Below are positions 17,195-26,324 of a stretch of 64,000 nt of DNA, in pieces. Positions within the stretch are counted from its first letter, which is position 1; each line of letters starts with the position of its first letter. The DNA is from CAZTHK01 sp964613215. Lineage in GTDB: Bacteria > Krumholzibacteriota > Krumholzibacteriia > Krumholzibacteriales > CAZTHK01. The position numbers and the translations under genes were made by a program. The notes under the pieces are model-generated. The model searched no databases, was not told where the DNA came from, and worked only from the letters and a program-made list of their open reading frames with translations. The stretch lies in NCBI GenBank assembly GCA_964613215.1, contig CAZTHK010000017.1:1-64000 (forward strand), read 5' to 3'.

Positions 17195-17743
17195 TTAGAA
17201 ACCACTGCCCACCGCTGCCTTACCGGCCTTCTTCCTCACATACTCGTCTACGTATCTTATCCCCTTGCCCTTGTATGGTTCGGGCGGACGGAAAGCCCTC
17301 ACATTGGCAGCCACCTGCCCCACCTTCTGCTTATCTATTCCCATTATCTTGATCTTCTTGGGGTCGGGCACCTCTATATCAACCCCTTCAAGCGGCTGAT
17401 AATTAACCGGATGAGAATAGCCCAGGTTAAGCAACAGGGTCTTACCCTTCATCTCGGCCCTGTACTCTACTCCCTGGATCTCCAGATCTATGGTAAACCC
17501 CTCGCTGACACCATGAACCATATTGGCTATCAGCGACCTGGTGGTGCCATGCAGTGACCGGTGGGCCTTGGAATCCGATGGACGCTGCACCTTGATACTA
17601 TCGTCTTCCACTTTAACCGTCATCTCAGGATGAAATTGATATTCCAGTTCACCCCTGGGGCCGGATACCCTTATCAGGTTCCCCTTAATCTCCGCCTTAA
17701 CCCCGTCCTTGAGAGGCACCGGATTCTTGCCAACCCTTGACAT
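17195..17743 (-). CDS. rplF: 50S ribosomal protein L6
   Basis: A 182-residue L6 of two repeated domains. It begins MSRVGKNPVPLKDGVKAEIK and ends with the conserved KIKIMGIDKQKVGQVAANVR and RPPEPYKGKGIRYVDE region that binds 23S rRNA near the sarcin-ricin loop. Length and order (rpsH-rplF-rplR) are normal. Confidence 0.97.
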   Translation of the reverse strand: MSRVGKNPVPLKDGVKAEIKGNLIRVSGPRGELEYQFHPEMTVKVEDDSIKVQRPSDSKAHRSLHGTTRSLIANMVHGVSEGFTIDLEIQGVEYRAEMKGKTLLLNLGYSHPVNYQPLEGVDIEVPDPKKIKIMGIDKQKVGQVAANVRAFRPPEPYKGKGIRYVDEYVRKKAGKAAVGSGF

Positions 17744-17787
17744 ATCGACTCAAACCTCCATAATCAGCCGGAACACTCCGAAAATTG

Positions 17788-18183
17788 TTACCATATATGA
17801 CACAATACTTCCCCACCTATTCCCTCCACCCTGCATTCCTTGTCCGTTAATAATCCCCGGGAGGTAGAAATTATAGCTGTTCCATAACCTCCCATTACCC
17901 TGGGTATATTCTCCTTGTCCACATAAACCCGCCTGCTGGGTTTGCTTATTCTTATCATCTTCTCGATGGCACAATTATCCTGCCCGTCATACTTGATATA
18001 TATTCTCAATTTTCCCTGCAGATCATCCCTGATGGCCTTAACATCTCTAACATAGCCATTCTCCAGGAGTATTCGGGCAATATGTGCTTTCACCTTGGAA
18101 GCGGGAACCTCCGCATAATCCATTCTGGCGGTAATAGCATTTCTTATCCTGGTTAACATATCTGCAATGGGATCTGTCATCAT
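17788..18183 (-). CDS. rpsH: 30S ribosomal protein S8
   Basis: A 131-residue S8 starting MMTDPIADMLTRIRNA; either of the first two Met codons may be used. The C-terminal signature ISTSRGLLTDKECRVEGIGG is present. S8 binds helix 21 of 16S rRNA and in E. coli represses the spc operon near rplE. No mimic of that site was identified here. Confidence 0.97.
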   Translation of the reverse strand: MMTDPIADMLTRIRNAITARMDYAEVPASKVKAHIARILLENGYVRDVKAIRDDLQGKLRIYIKYDGQDNCAIEKMIRISKPSRRVYVDKENIPRVMGGYGTAIISTSRGLLTDKECRVEGIGGEVLCHIW

Positions 18184-18220
18184 ATCGCATCCACCTTATG
18201 TTTTATAATCTTTGCTTTCC

Positions 18221-18406
18221 CTACCAACTTGCTTTTACCACTCCCGGAATCTTGCCCTTCAGAGCAAGCTCCCGGAAACAAATTCTACAAATTCCAAATC
18301 TGCGGATATAGCCCCTGGCTCTGCCACAACGGCTACACCTGTTATACTCTCTTACCTCGAATTTCTGTTCTCTTTTAGCTTTGGCTATCAAACTCTTTCT
18401 CGCCAC
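18221..18406 (-). CDS. rpsN: 30S ribosomal protein S14, zinc-binding type Z
   Basis: A 61-residue short S14. The zinc ligands are CSRCGRARGYIRRFGICRIC. The short zinc form is the ancestral type found in many phyla. It sits between rplE and rpsH as usual. Confidence 0.97.
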   Translation of the reverse strand: MARKSLIAKAKREQKFEVREYNRCSRCGRARGYIRRFGICRICFRELALKGKIPGVVKASW

Positions 18407-18422
18407 TGCTATTCTCCTTAAT

Positions 18423-18995
18423 CTAACCTCTCTTCAATGGCATTCCCAGAAGTAACAATAATTCACGGGCCTCCTCATCAGTTTCGGCGGTGGTAACAAT
18501 GGTTATGTCCATCCCCATCACCTTGATGATATCGTCATAATCGATCTCGGGGAATATAATATGTTCCTCTACTCCAAAGTTATAATTTCCATCCCCGTCG
18601 AAGCCGTTGGTAGGCAATCCCCGGAAATCTCTTATCCGGGGAACGGCCACATTGACCAGCCTGTCAAAAAACTCGTACATTCTCTGCTGCCTCAGGGTCA
18701 CCATGCATCCAACCGGTACACCGGCCCTGAGATTGAAAGCGGCGATAGACTTACGGGAGCGGGTAATCCTGGGAGCCTGCCCGGTTATCATGGCCAGCCC
18801 TTCCCTGGCCGACTCTATCACCTTGGGGTCCTCGGTGGCCTCTCCCAGCCCCATATTCAGCACTATCTTGGCCAGACGCGGCACCTCCATAACATTCTTG
18901 TATCCGAACTTCTTGCTTAACTCAGGTACTGCCTTTTCTTTGTATAACCGATTTATGTTGGGTTTTTCCGTTTTCTCGATCATCTCTTTCACCAT
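18423..18995 (-). CDS. rplE: 50S ribosomal protein L5
   Basis: A 190-residue 5S rRNA-binding protein of the central protuberance. Recognisable blocks are KIVLNMGLGEATEDPKVIES, RITRSRKSIAAFNLRAGVPV and FVGV-equivalent FDGDGNYNFGVEEHIIFPEI. The protein contacts the P-site tRNA. Its length is slightly above the usual 180, due to about ten extra N-terminal residues. Confidence 0.97.
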   Translation of the reverse strand: MVKEMIEKTEKPNINRLYKEKAVPELSKKFGYKNVMEVPRLAKIVLNMGLGEATEDPKVIESAREGLAMITGQAPRITRSRKSIAAFNLRAGVPVGCMVTLRQQRMYEFFDRLVNVAVPRIRDFRGLPTNGFDGDGNYNFGVEEHIIFPEIDYDDIIKVMGMDITIVTTAETDEEARELLLLLGMPLKRG

Positions 18996-19031
18996 TTGCC
19001 CAATCCTGAATTATCCTTCCAGTATCCGGAT

Positions 19032-19352
19032 TTATTCTTCATCGCTCAACATCTCATTGCATTTTTTGCACTTACGGATTTTGCGCCCATCCGCCAGTTC
19101 ACCTACAGCGACCTTGGTCAACTGTCCGCATTTGGGGCATACCAGTCTTACATTGGAGGCATCGATGGGAGCTTCCATCTCGATTATTCCTCCCTGGTCC
19201 TGCTGGCTCTCGGCCCGCTTATGCTTCTTTATCATATTTGCCTTCTCCACAATTACCCGGTTGGCGCTGGGGTATACTTTGAGAACCTTCCCCTCCACAC
19301 CCCGGTAATTGCCCGACATAACTCTCACCGTATCGTTCTTCTTAATCTTCAT
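19032..19352 (-). CDS. rplX: 50S ribosomal protein L24 with C-terminal zinc-ribbon-like cysteines
   Basis: A 106-residue L24 with the N-terminal KOW motif (VMSGNYRGVEGKVLKVYPSA). The C-terminus has CPKCGQLTKVAV and CKKCNEM, two CXXC pairs that probably bind zinc and are seen in many bacterial L24 proteins. L24 is an assembly initiator of the 50S subunit. It is followed by rplE. Confidence 0.96.
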   Translation of the reverse strand: MKIKKNDTVRVMSGNYRGVEGKVLKVYPSANRVIVEKANMIKKHKRAESQQDQGGIIEMEAPIDASNVRLVCPKCGQLTKVAVGELADGRKIRKCKKCNEMLSDEE

Positions 19353-19370
19353 TGCTCTCTTTCAGTACTC

Positions 19371-19739
19371 CTATATCACCTCGGGTGCCAGAGACACTAT
19401 CCTCATAAACTTCTTCTCTCTGAGCTCCCTGGCTACCGGCCCGAATATTCTGGTTCCCACCGGCTCCTTCTGTTCATTAATTATCACTGCTGCATTCTGA
19501 TCGAATCTGATATAACTTCCGTCATTCCTCCCTATCTCCTTGCTGGTACGAACGATAACACATTTGACAATCTGTCCCTTTTTTATCTCGCTACCCGGTA
19601 TGGCAACCTTCACCGAAGCGCTGATAATGTCACCAATGGAAGCGTAGCGCCTCCTCGATCCTCCCAACACCTTGATACATCTTACTTTTTTAGCCCCCGA
19701 ATTGTCGGCGACGATAAGATTTGTCTGCATCTTGATCAT
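19371..19739 (-). CDS. rplN: 50S ribosomal protein L14
   Basis: A 122-residue L14, begins MIKMQTNLIVADNSGAKKVR and has the conserved GSRRRYASIGDIISASVKVA and IRFDQNAAVIIN stretches. It binds 23S rRNA near the 30S interface and contacts L19 and 16S helix 14. It is the first gene of the classical spc group here, 13 bases after rpsQ. Confidence 0.97.
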   Translation of the reverse strand: MIKMQTNLIVADNSGAKKVRCIKVLGGSRRRYASIGDIISASVKVAIPGSEIKKGQIVKCVIVRTSKEIGRNDGSYIRFDQNAAVIINEQKEPVGTRIFGPVARELREKKFMRIVSLAPEVI

Positions 19740-19751
19740 GGTAGTCTGCTC

Positions 19752-20009
19752 CTACTGTGCCCTCTCCAGGATTTCAGAAACTCGCCATCGCTTTAGTTTA
19801 CTCAGCGGCCTGGTGGAAATTACCTCTACCTTATCCCCGATTCTACAGTCATTAGACGCATCGTGGGCGTATATCTTGGAGGTCTTTTTCAGTATCTTCT
19901 TGTATTTCTCATGCTGTATGGTGCGCTCCACTGAAACCACCACGGTCTTATCCATCTTATTGCCTATTACTTTTCCAAACAGAGTCTTTCTCGAAATCTT
20001 TCGATTCAT
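19752..20009 (-). CDS. rpsQ: 30S ribosomal protein S17
   Basis: An 85-residue OB-fold protein. It has KTLFGKVIGNKMDKTVVVSV, the basic loop around HEKYKKILKKTSKIYAHDAS and RPLSKLKRWRVSEIL. It is preceded by an unusual 93-base spacer after rpmC that contains a hairpin and a direct repeat. Confidence 0.97.
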   Translation of the reverse strand: MNRKISRKTLFGKVIGNKMDKTVVVSVERTIQHEKYKKILKKTSKIYAHDASNDCRIGDKVEVISTRPLSKLKRWRVSEILERAQ

Positions 20010-20102
20010 TATTTCTCCTCGTCCATTCTTCTCAACCCCCCAGGTGAGCGTTCACCCCCCAGGGCCAACCGCTCACTCCCCGGAGAGGGGGACGAATTTA
20101 CC
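20010..20102 (-). repeat. Spacer with hairpin and direct repeats between rpmC and rpsQ
   Basis: Within this spacer GTGAGCG (20044-20050) pairs with CGCTCAC (20070-20076), and ACCCCCCAGG occurs twice (20035-20044 and 20054-20063). Most other spacers in the S10 group are about 3-70 bases and unstructured. Its purpose is unknown. Confidence 0.5.
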
Positions 20103-20357
20103 TCAATCTTCCTCAACCGGTTCAGCCGGACCGGCATCCCCGCTTCCTCCGGTATCTTCTCCACCGGCCTTGATCTTCTCATTTATTATGGTCTTTACCC
20201 GCGCCAACTCACGGCGGGTGCTGCGAACCTGAAGCGGATTATCCAGCCGCTTGATGGCAAGCTGAATCTTCATCCGGCTCAGATCCTCCATCAGCTCATC
20301 CTCCCGGGCTCTCAGTTCGTCAATTGTCATTTCTCTGTACTCAATTGCCTTCATCAC
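20103..20357 (-). CDS. rpmC: 50S ribosomal protein L29 with acidic tail
   Basis: An 84-residue L29; the usual length is 60-70. The two-helix hairpin is intact (MKAIEYREMTIDELRAREDE, then LDNPLQVRSTRRELARVKTI). The last 20 residues are Gly/Asp/Glu-rich (GGEDTGGSGDAGPAEPVEED) and are an addition. L29 lies at the tunnel exit next to L23 and helps form the docking platform for exit-site factors. Confidence 0.95.
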   Translation of the reverse strand: MMKAIEYREMTIDELRAREDELMEDLSRMKIQLAIKRLDNPLQVRSTRRELARVKTIINEKIKAGGEDTGGSGDAGPAEPVEED

Positions 20358-20418
20358 TACAACCGTCCGGTTTGATTAAATATCTCAAGCAGCTCTAAAA
20401 CATTCAGGGGCGCTAATA

Positions 20419-20847
20419 CTAACCCGGCACCTTTCCCTTTCCCACTCTCTTCATGAACCTTGTCTTAATAGGCAGCTTTGCCGAAGCACGGCGCATCGCC
20501 TCCCTGACCAGGTCGGTGGAGCCCCCTCCCACTTCAAAGAGTATCCGGCCCGGTTTAACCACTGCCACCCAGTATTCCGGCTCTCCCTTGCCCTTTCCCA
20601 TTCTGGTCTCCGCCGGGGTGACGGTAACCGGTTTGTCGGGGAATATTCTCACCCATAGCTTCCCCTGCCTGGCCAGATGACGCATGATGGCCACTCTGGC
20701 AGCCTCTATCTGTCTTCCGTTAATCCATCCGGGAGCCTCCGCCTGCAGGGCATGCTCTCCGAAGTTGATATGAGAACCCTTGCTGGCTACCCCGCACATC
20801 CGGCCGCGGTGGTGTTTCCTGAATTTTGTTCTCCTGGGCATTAACAT
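20419..20847 (-). CDS. rplP: 50S ribosomal protein L16
   Basis: A 142-residue L16. It starts MLMPRRTKFRKHHRGRMCGV and has the conserved MGKGKGEPEYWVAVVKPGRI block that reaches the peptidyl-transferase centre and A-site tRNA. The start may be the second Met (MPRRTKF), which is the usual family start; the first ATG adds only two residues. Confidence 0.97.
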   Translation of the reverse strand: MLMPRRTKFRKHHRGRMCGVASKGSHINFGEHALQAEAPGWINGRQIEAARVAIMRHLARQGKLWVRIFPDKPVTVTPAETRMGKGKGEPEYWVAVVKPGRILFEVGGGSTDLVREAMRRASAKLPIKTRFMKRVGKGKVPG

Positions 20848-20879
20848 TCCGGATCATCCTTCCAGATTGATATCTTCCT

Positions 20880-21557
20880 TTACCTTCCCGCTTCCTCTAT
20901 AGCTTTCTCACTGATCCTGCGTTTGAACTCACTGGGGAAAATCTCTCCCCGGTATATCCACACCTTTACCCCTATACATCCATAGGTGGTAAAAGCGGTA
21001 CTATCTGCATAATCTATATCGGCCCGCAGGGTGTGAAGCGGCACTCTCCCCTCCATATATCCTTCACTCCTGGACATCTCGGCTCCGCCCAGCCTGCCTG
21101 CACATATTATCTTAATTCCCTCGGCTCCCATGCGCATGGCCGAGCTTATCGCCTTTTTCATTGCCCTCCGGAAGGATATCCTCTGAACCAGCTGGCCGGC
21201 GATGTGTTCAGCCACCAGCTGAGCGTTCAGCTCGGGCTTCTTTACCTCTTTGATATCGATGTTGACCTTTTTGCCGGTCAGATGGGCCAGCTCTTCACTG
21301 AGAAAATCCACTTCGGCCCCTTTGCGGCCTATTACCATACCCGGCCTGGCAGTATAGATATGAATCCTTACCTTATCTCCCCTTCTCTCCACCTCTATCT
21401 TGGCTATGCCGGCGCGGTAAAGACGCTTCTTGATATATCGCCTGATGGTAAAATCCTCCTCCAGCCACTCCGCATTGGCCTTGGTGGTAAACCACTTGGA
21501 ATCCCAATCGCGGTTAATCCCCAGTCTTAATCCTATTGGACTAGATTTCTGGCCCAA
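20880..21557 (-). CDS. rpsC: 30S ribosomal protein S3
   Basis: A 225-residue S3. The N-terminal KH domain has RPGMVIGRKGAEVDFLSEEL with the GXXG loop. The C-terminal domain has RISFRRAMKKAISSAMRMGA and VPLHTLRADIDYADSTAFTT. S3 lines the mRNA entry channel and has helicase activity. It lies between rplV and rplP. Confidence 0.97.
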   Translation of the reverse strand: MGQKSSPIGLRLGINRDWDSKWFTTKANAEWLEEDFTIRRYIKKRLYRAGIAKIEVERRGDKVRIHIYTARPGMVIGRKGAEVDFLSEELAHLTGKKVNIDIKEVKKPELNAQLVAEHIAGQLVQRISFRRAMKKAISSAMRMGAEGIKIICAGRLGGAEMSRSEGYMEGRVPLHTLRADIDYADSTAFTTYGCIGVKVWIYRGEIFPSEFKRRISEKAIEEAGR

Positions 21558-21578
21558 AATATCCTCCTTTAAATCTCA

Positions 21579-21959
21579 CTATTCCTTCTTTTCCTTTTCC
21601 TTTTCCTTTTCCTCAATCTCACCGGTATATTCAACGTTAACAGTAATATGACTGCTTCTCTTTCGTATTCTGTAGGCCCGGCCCTGTGCTCTGGGCCTGA
21701 TTCTGTACATGGTCCTTCCCTCGTCTACATTTACCGATTTCACCACCATCTCTTTAGGTTCCACCGGATGGTTAAACTTCTCGGCCAGATTATGCATGGC
21801 CGATACGATAACCTTGCCGATGGGGCGGGAGGCACCCTTCTTGGAAAACCTCAGTATATCCACAGCTTCTTCCACAGATTTCCCCCTCACCAGATCAGCG
21901 GTTATTCTTGCCTTTCTGGGCGATACCCTCACATGTCGCGCGGCGGCGCGTGCTTCCAT
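21579..21959 (-). CDS. rplV: 50S ribosomal protein L22
   Basis: A 126-residue L22 that lines the exit tunnel. It has ARAAARHVRVSPRKARITAD, and the tunnel hairpin around RIRPRAQGRAYRIRKRSSHI. The C-terminus has an extra run EKEKEKEKKE of about 12 residues, a short version of the charged tails on L15 and L17. Confidence 0.96.
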   Translation of the reverse strand: MEARAAARHVRVSPRKARITADLVRGKSVEEAVDILRFSKKGASRPIGKVIVSAMHNLAEKFNHPVEPKEMVVKSVNVDEGRTMYRIRPRAQGRAYRIRKRSSHITVNVEYTGEIEEKEKEKEKKE

Positions 21960-21975
21960 TTTCGCCTACCTCCAA

Positions 21976-22254
21976 CTATCTATCCAGTTCGGTCTTCTTC
22001 ATGGCATGGCCCCGGTATGTCCTGGTGGAAACAAATTCTCCCATTTTGTGCCCAACCATATTCTCAGTGACGAAAACCGGGACAAACTTGTTACCATTAT
22101 ATACTGCAACGGTATGTCCCACAAATTCGGGAGAGATGGTAGACCTGCGGGCCCAGGTCTTTATAACTTTCTTCTCCCCCCTCTCGTTCATCTCCTCGAT
22201 CTTGGTCATCAGTTTCTCGTCAATGTAGGGCCCTTTTTTCAGCGATCTGCTCAT
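21976..22254 (-). CDS. rpsS: 30S ribosomal protein S19
   Basis: A 92-residue S19. It starts MSRSLKKGPYIDEKLMTKIE and has TISPEFVGHTVAVYNGNKFV and the C-terminal HKMGEFVSTRTYRGH. It forms a complex with S13 in the 30S head near the A site. Confidence 0.97.
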   Translation of the reverse strand: MSRSLKKGPYIDEKLMTKIEEMNERGEKKVIKTWARRSTISPEFVGHTVAVYNGNKFVPVFVTENMVGHKMGEFVSTRTYRGHAMKKTELDR

Positions 22255-22325
22255 TTAACCTCCGATTTATCTTCTGCCCTCGTACCGGGCACAGGTCTTA
22301 ACCCTCCGTTAACCAGTTTACCTGC

Positions 22326-23159
22326 TTATCTCTTCTTTTTCCTTCTACGAACGATATATTTATCCGACAGCTTCCTCCTGCCCCTGGTTCGGTATCCCTT
22401 GGTGGGCTTGCCCCAGGGAGTTACGGGATGACGGCCTCCACTGCCATGGCCTTCTCCGCCACCCAGGGGATGATCCACCGGATTCATGGAAACACCCCTC
22501 ACTTTGGGCCTGCGTCCCAGCCAGCGCGATTTTCCGGCCTTGCCAACATCCACATTCTCATGGTCAACGTTGCTGGCCTGACCTATAGTGGCATAGCACT
22601 CCTTCCTCACCATCCTGACCTCTCCGCTGGGCAGCCTGAGCAGGATGTGGTCTCCCTCCTTGGCCAGAATCTGGGCGTAAGCACCGGCGCTCCTGGCAAT
22701 CTGAGCACCCCTGCCCCTGACCAGTTCCACATTATGCACGAACAGGCCGGGGGGAATCCTCTCCAGCGGAAGGGCATTACCCGGATTGATGCCGGCATCC
22801 GGACCGGACATCAGCCTGTCACCCTCCTTAATTCCGTGAGGAGCGATGATATATCTCTTTTCTCCATCCACATACTGAAGCAGGGAGATGAAGGCGGACC
22901 GGTTGGGATCATATTCCATCGAAACAACCCTGGCAGGAATACCGAATTTATCCCGCTTGAAGTCGATGATCCGGTACCGGCGTTTATGTCCCCCTCCCCG
23001 TCTTCTGGAGGTAATCCTTCCCCTATTATTTCTGCCACCGGTCTTCTTCAGCGGTGCCACCAGCGATTTTTCCGGCGGCCTCTTGCTCAGCACAGAATAG
23101 TCCGTTACCGTTTTGTGCCTCAGAGCCGGTGAAGTCGGTTTGAATTTCTTAACTGCCAT
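22326..23159 (-). CDS. rplB: 50S ribosomal protein L2
   Basis: A 277-residue L2, essential for peptidyl transfer and subunit joining. It starts MAVKKFKPTSPALRHKTVTD and contains NNRGRITSRRRGGGHKRRYR. The C-terminus has the histidine-bearing GVSMNPVDHPLGGGEGHGSG motif that is conserved across all life. Spacing to rpsS is 71 bases. Confidence 0.98.
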   Translation of the reverse strand: MAVKKFKPTSPALRHKTVTDYSVLSKRPPEKSLVAPLKKTGGRNNRGRITSRRRGGGHKRRYRIIDFKRDKFGIPARVVSMEYDPNRSAFISLLQYVDGEKRYIIAPHGIKEGDRLMSGPDAGINPGNALPLERIPPGLFVHNVELVRGRGAQIARSAGAYAQILAKEGDHILLRLPSGEVRMVRKECYATIGQASNVDHENVDVGKAGKSRWLGRRPKVRGVSMNPVDHPLGGGEGHGSGGRHPVTPWGKPTKGYRTRGRRKLSDKYIVRRRKKKR

Positions 23160-23186
23160 ATCTCTATTCCTCAGTCTTTAATCCTG

Positions 23187-23492
23187 TTACACCTGATCAA
23201 AGAGATCGATTTTATCTCCTCCGGCAAGGGTAACTATGGCCTTCTTGCTATCCGGCTGCTTGCCGGTGAATTGGCCAGCTCTGGTATAGTTAGTCTTCTG
23301 CTTGCCTCTGAGGACCGTAGTTCTTACCTTCTTTACAGTTACATCAAACAACAGTTCGATAGCTTCCTTTATCTGCTTCTTGTTGGCCCTTTTCTCCACC
23401 TCGAATACGAACTTGTTGCTCCGTTCTCTCAGATCGGTGCTTCTTTCTGTAATAACGGGCCTCTTTATTATCCTTCTGGGATCGAGTTTCAA
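23187..23492 (-). CDS. rplW: 50S ribosomal protein L23
   Basis: A 101-residue L23, the main docking site at the tunnel exit for trigger factor and SRP. It has the family start DPRRIIKRPVITERSTDLRE and the basic loop KVRTTVLRGKQKTNYTRAG. Its ATG overlaps the rplD stop by 4 bases. Confidence 0.97.
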   Translation of the reverse strand: MKLDPRRIIKRPVITERSTDLRERSNKFVFEVEKRANKKQIKEAIELLFDVTVKKVRTTVLRGKQKTNYTRAGQFTGKQPDSKKAIVTLAGGDKIDLFDQV

Positions 23493-24115
23493 GAGAATAC
23501 CTCCTGAAGTGAATCTACAGCTTCCCTGGTAAACAGCAGAGTCTCCGCCTTAAGTATTTCATAAGCATTGAGGCTGTTACCCAGAATAAATTCAACCCCT
23601 TTGATATTCCTCATGGAGCGGTAAATGTTTTCGTCGAAAGAATCTGCTACGAACAGAACCTTCCTTCCATGCAGCCCCGCAGACTGCAGAAAATCAGTAA
23701 AAGTCCGGGTACGGGGGCTATCCATGGAAACATCCTCCACCACCACCACTTCCTCTGATTTCGACTTATCCGAAAGTGCCGAACAGAGGGCGGTTCTCTT
23801 CATCTTTCCGGGCATGGAATAGCCAAAATCCCTTGGAGCCGGACCAAAGGTAACCCCGCCACTCCGCCACAGGGGGGATTTCCGGGTGCCCGCCCTGGCT
23901 CTTCCGGTACCCTTCTGGCGGTACGGCTTGGCTCCGCTGAATTTTACCTCACTGCGCCCCTTGGCCTTGGCGGTACCTCTTCGCCGGTTGGCCCTGTACA
24001 TTCGAACGGCATCATACAGCACCGCTCTGTTTACGGGAGCGTTGAAAAGATCATCCGGCAGCTCCATACTGCCCTTCAAATCACCACTGAAATCATATAC
24101 CTTTGCGCTCGCCAT
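23489..24115 (-). CDS. rplD: 50S ribosomal protein L4
   Basis: A 208-residue L4. The tunnel-reaching loop is GAKPYRQKGTGRARAGTRKS followed by WRSGGVTFGPAPRDFGYSMP. The globular domain follows. L4 also represses the S10 operon in gammaproteobacteria; with rpsJ placed directly after tuf here there is no room for the long S10 leader. Confidence 0.97.
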   Translation of the reverse strand: MASAKVYDFSGDLKGSMELPDDLFNAPVNRAVLYDAVRMYRANRRRGTAKAKGRSEVKFSGAKPYRQKGTGRARAGTRKSPLWRSGGVTFGPAPRDFGYSMPGKMKRTALCSALSDKSKSEEVVVVEDVSMDSPRTRTFTDFLQSAGLHGRKVLFVADSFDENIYRSMRNIKGVEFILGNSLNAYEILKAETLLFTREAVDSLQEVFS

Positions 24116-24130
24116 GCTGCCTCCTGAATA

Positions 24131-24763
24131 CTAACTCTGAGCGGGAGTTAGCCTTACAATCCTCAATATATTGTTTCTGGCTCCGGGAACGGCTCCCCTG
24201 ACCAGTAGCAGGTTGTTTTCCCGGTCCACTTCGACTACATCCAGGTTCCTGATGTGCACCCGCTGGTTTCCCATCTGGCCCGGAAGCTTGGTGCCCTTGA
24301 ACACCCTGGAAGGATCCGCTGCCATTCCTATCGATCCCGGTACCCGGTGAGCCTTGGATCCGTGTGTTTCCTTGCCACCGTGGAATCCATGCCTCTTCAC
24401 CACTCCCTGGAATCCCTTTCCCTTGCTCATTCCATGGACATCCACCTTGCCGGCATCCTCGAAAATACTTACGTCCAGCATCTGCCCCACCTGGTAATCA
24501 TCCGGATTTTCCACCTTGAACTCCTGCAGATACCGGTAGGGTGGCAGATCCGCCTTGCGGAAATGCCCTATCTCAGGCATATTGGCCCGGGAGGGTTTAA
24601 GTTGTTCAAATGCGATCTGAACAGCGTTATACCCCTCCTTCCCGGCTTTCTTTATCTGAACCACCGGACAGGGACCCGCCTGGATCACAGACACCGGGAT
24701 GATACTTCCCTCATCACCGAATACATGGGTCATTCCAATTTTTCTTCCGATCAAACCTACCAT
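24131..24763 (-). CDS. rplC: 50S ribosomal protein L3
   Basis: A 210-residue L3. It starts MVGLIGRKIGMTHVFGDEGS, and the long extension to the peptidyl-transferase centre lies around GFQGVVKRHGFHGGKETHGS and HRVPGSIGMAADPSRVFKGT. An assembly-initiating protein. Confidence 0.97.
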   Translation of the reverse strand: MVGLIGRKIGMTHVFGDEGSIIPVSVIQAGPCPVVQIKKAGKEGYNAVQIAFEQLKPSRANMPEIGHFRKADLPPYRYLQEFKVENPDDYQVGQMLDVSIFEDAGKVDVHGMSKGKGFQGVVKRHGFHGGKETHGSKAHRVPGSIGMAADPSRVFKGTKLPGQMGNQRVHIRNLDVVEVDRENNLLLVRGAVPGARNNILRIVRLTPAQS

Positions 24764-24779
24764 CAGTTCCTCCGAAAAA

Positions 24780-25088
24780 TCACACCTTGATCTCTATGTT
24801 AACTCCGGCCGGCAGATCAAGTTTCTGAAGCTCGTCCACCGCCTTGGCCGTCACGTTGGTAAGCCAGATCAGTCTCTTATGGACACGGATCTCGAACTGT
24901 TCTCTGGACTTTTTATTAACGTGCGGCGATCGAAGAACTGTATAAACAGTCCTCTTGGTGGGCAGGGGTATCGGGCCCGATATATCAGCACCGGTCCTTC
25001 GGGCCGTTTTTACAATCTCCTCTGCACACCTGTCCAGTACAGGATGTTCATAAGCCTTCAATTTTATTCTTATCTTTTGACCTTCCAC
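24780..25088 (-). CDS. rpsJ: 30S ribosomal protein S10 (NusE)
   Basis: A 102-residue S10, also the NusB partner and NusG contact in transcription-translation coupling. It has IRIKLKAYEHPVLDRCAEEI, GPIPLPTKRTVYTVLRSPHV and the KSREQFEIRVHKRLIWL block. It follows tuf by only 30 bases, so str and S10 groups are joined with no promoter-sized gap. Confidence 0.97.
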   Translation of the reverse strand: MEGQKIRIKLKAYEHPVLDRCAEEIVKTARRTGADISGPIPLPTKRTVYTVLRSPHVNKKSREQFEIRVHKRLIWLTNVTAKAVDELQKLDLPAGVNIEIKV

Positions 25089-25118
25089 CGGTCAACCTCC
25101 GAACCTCTTCAAAATGGT

Positions 25119-26312
<1,194 letters not shown>

Positions 26313-26324
26313 AAACATCCTCCT

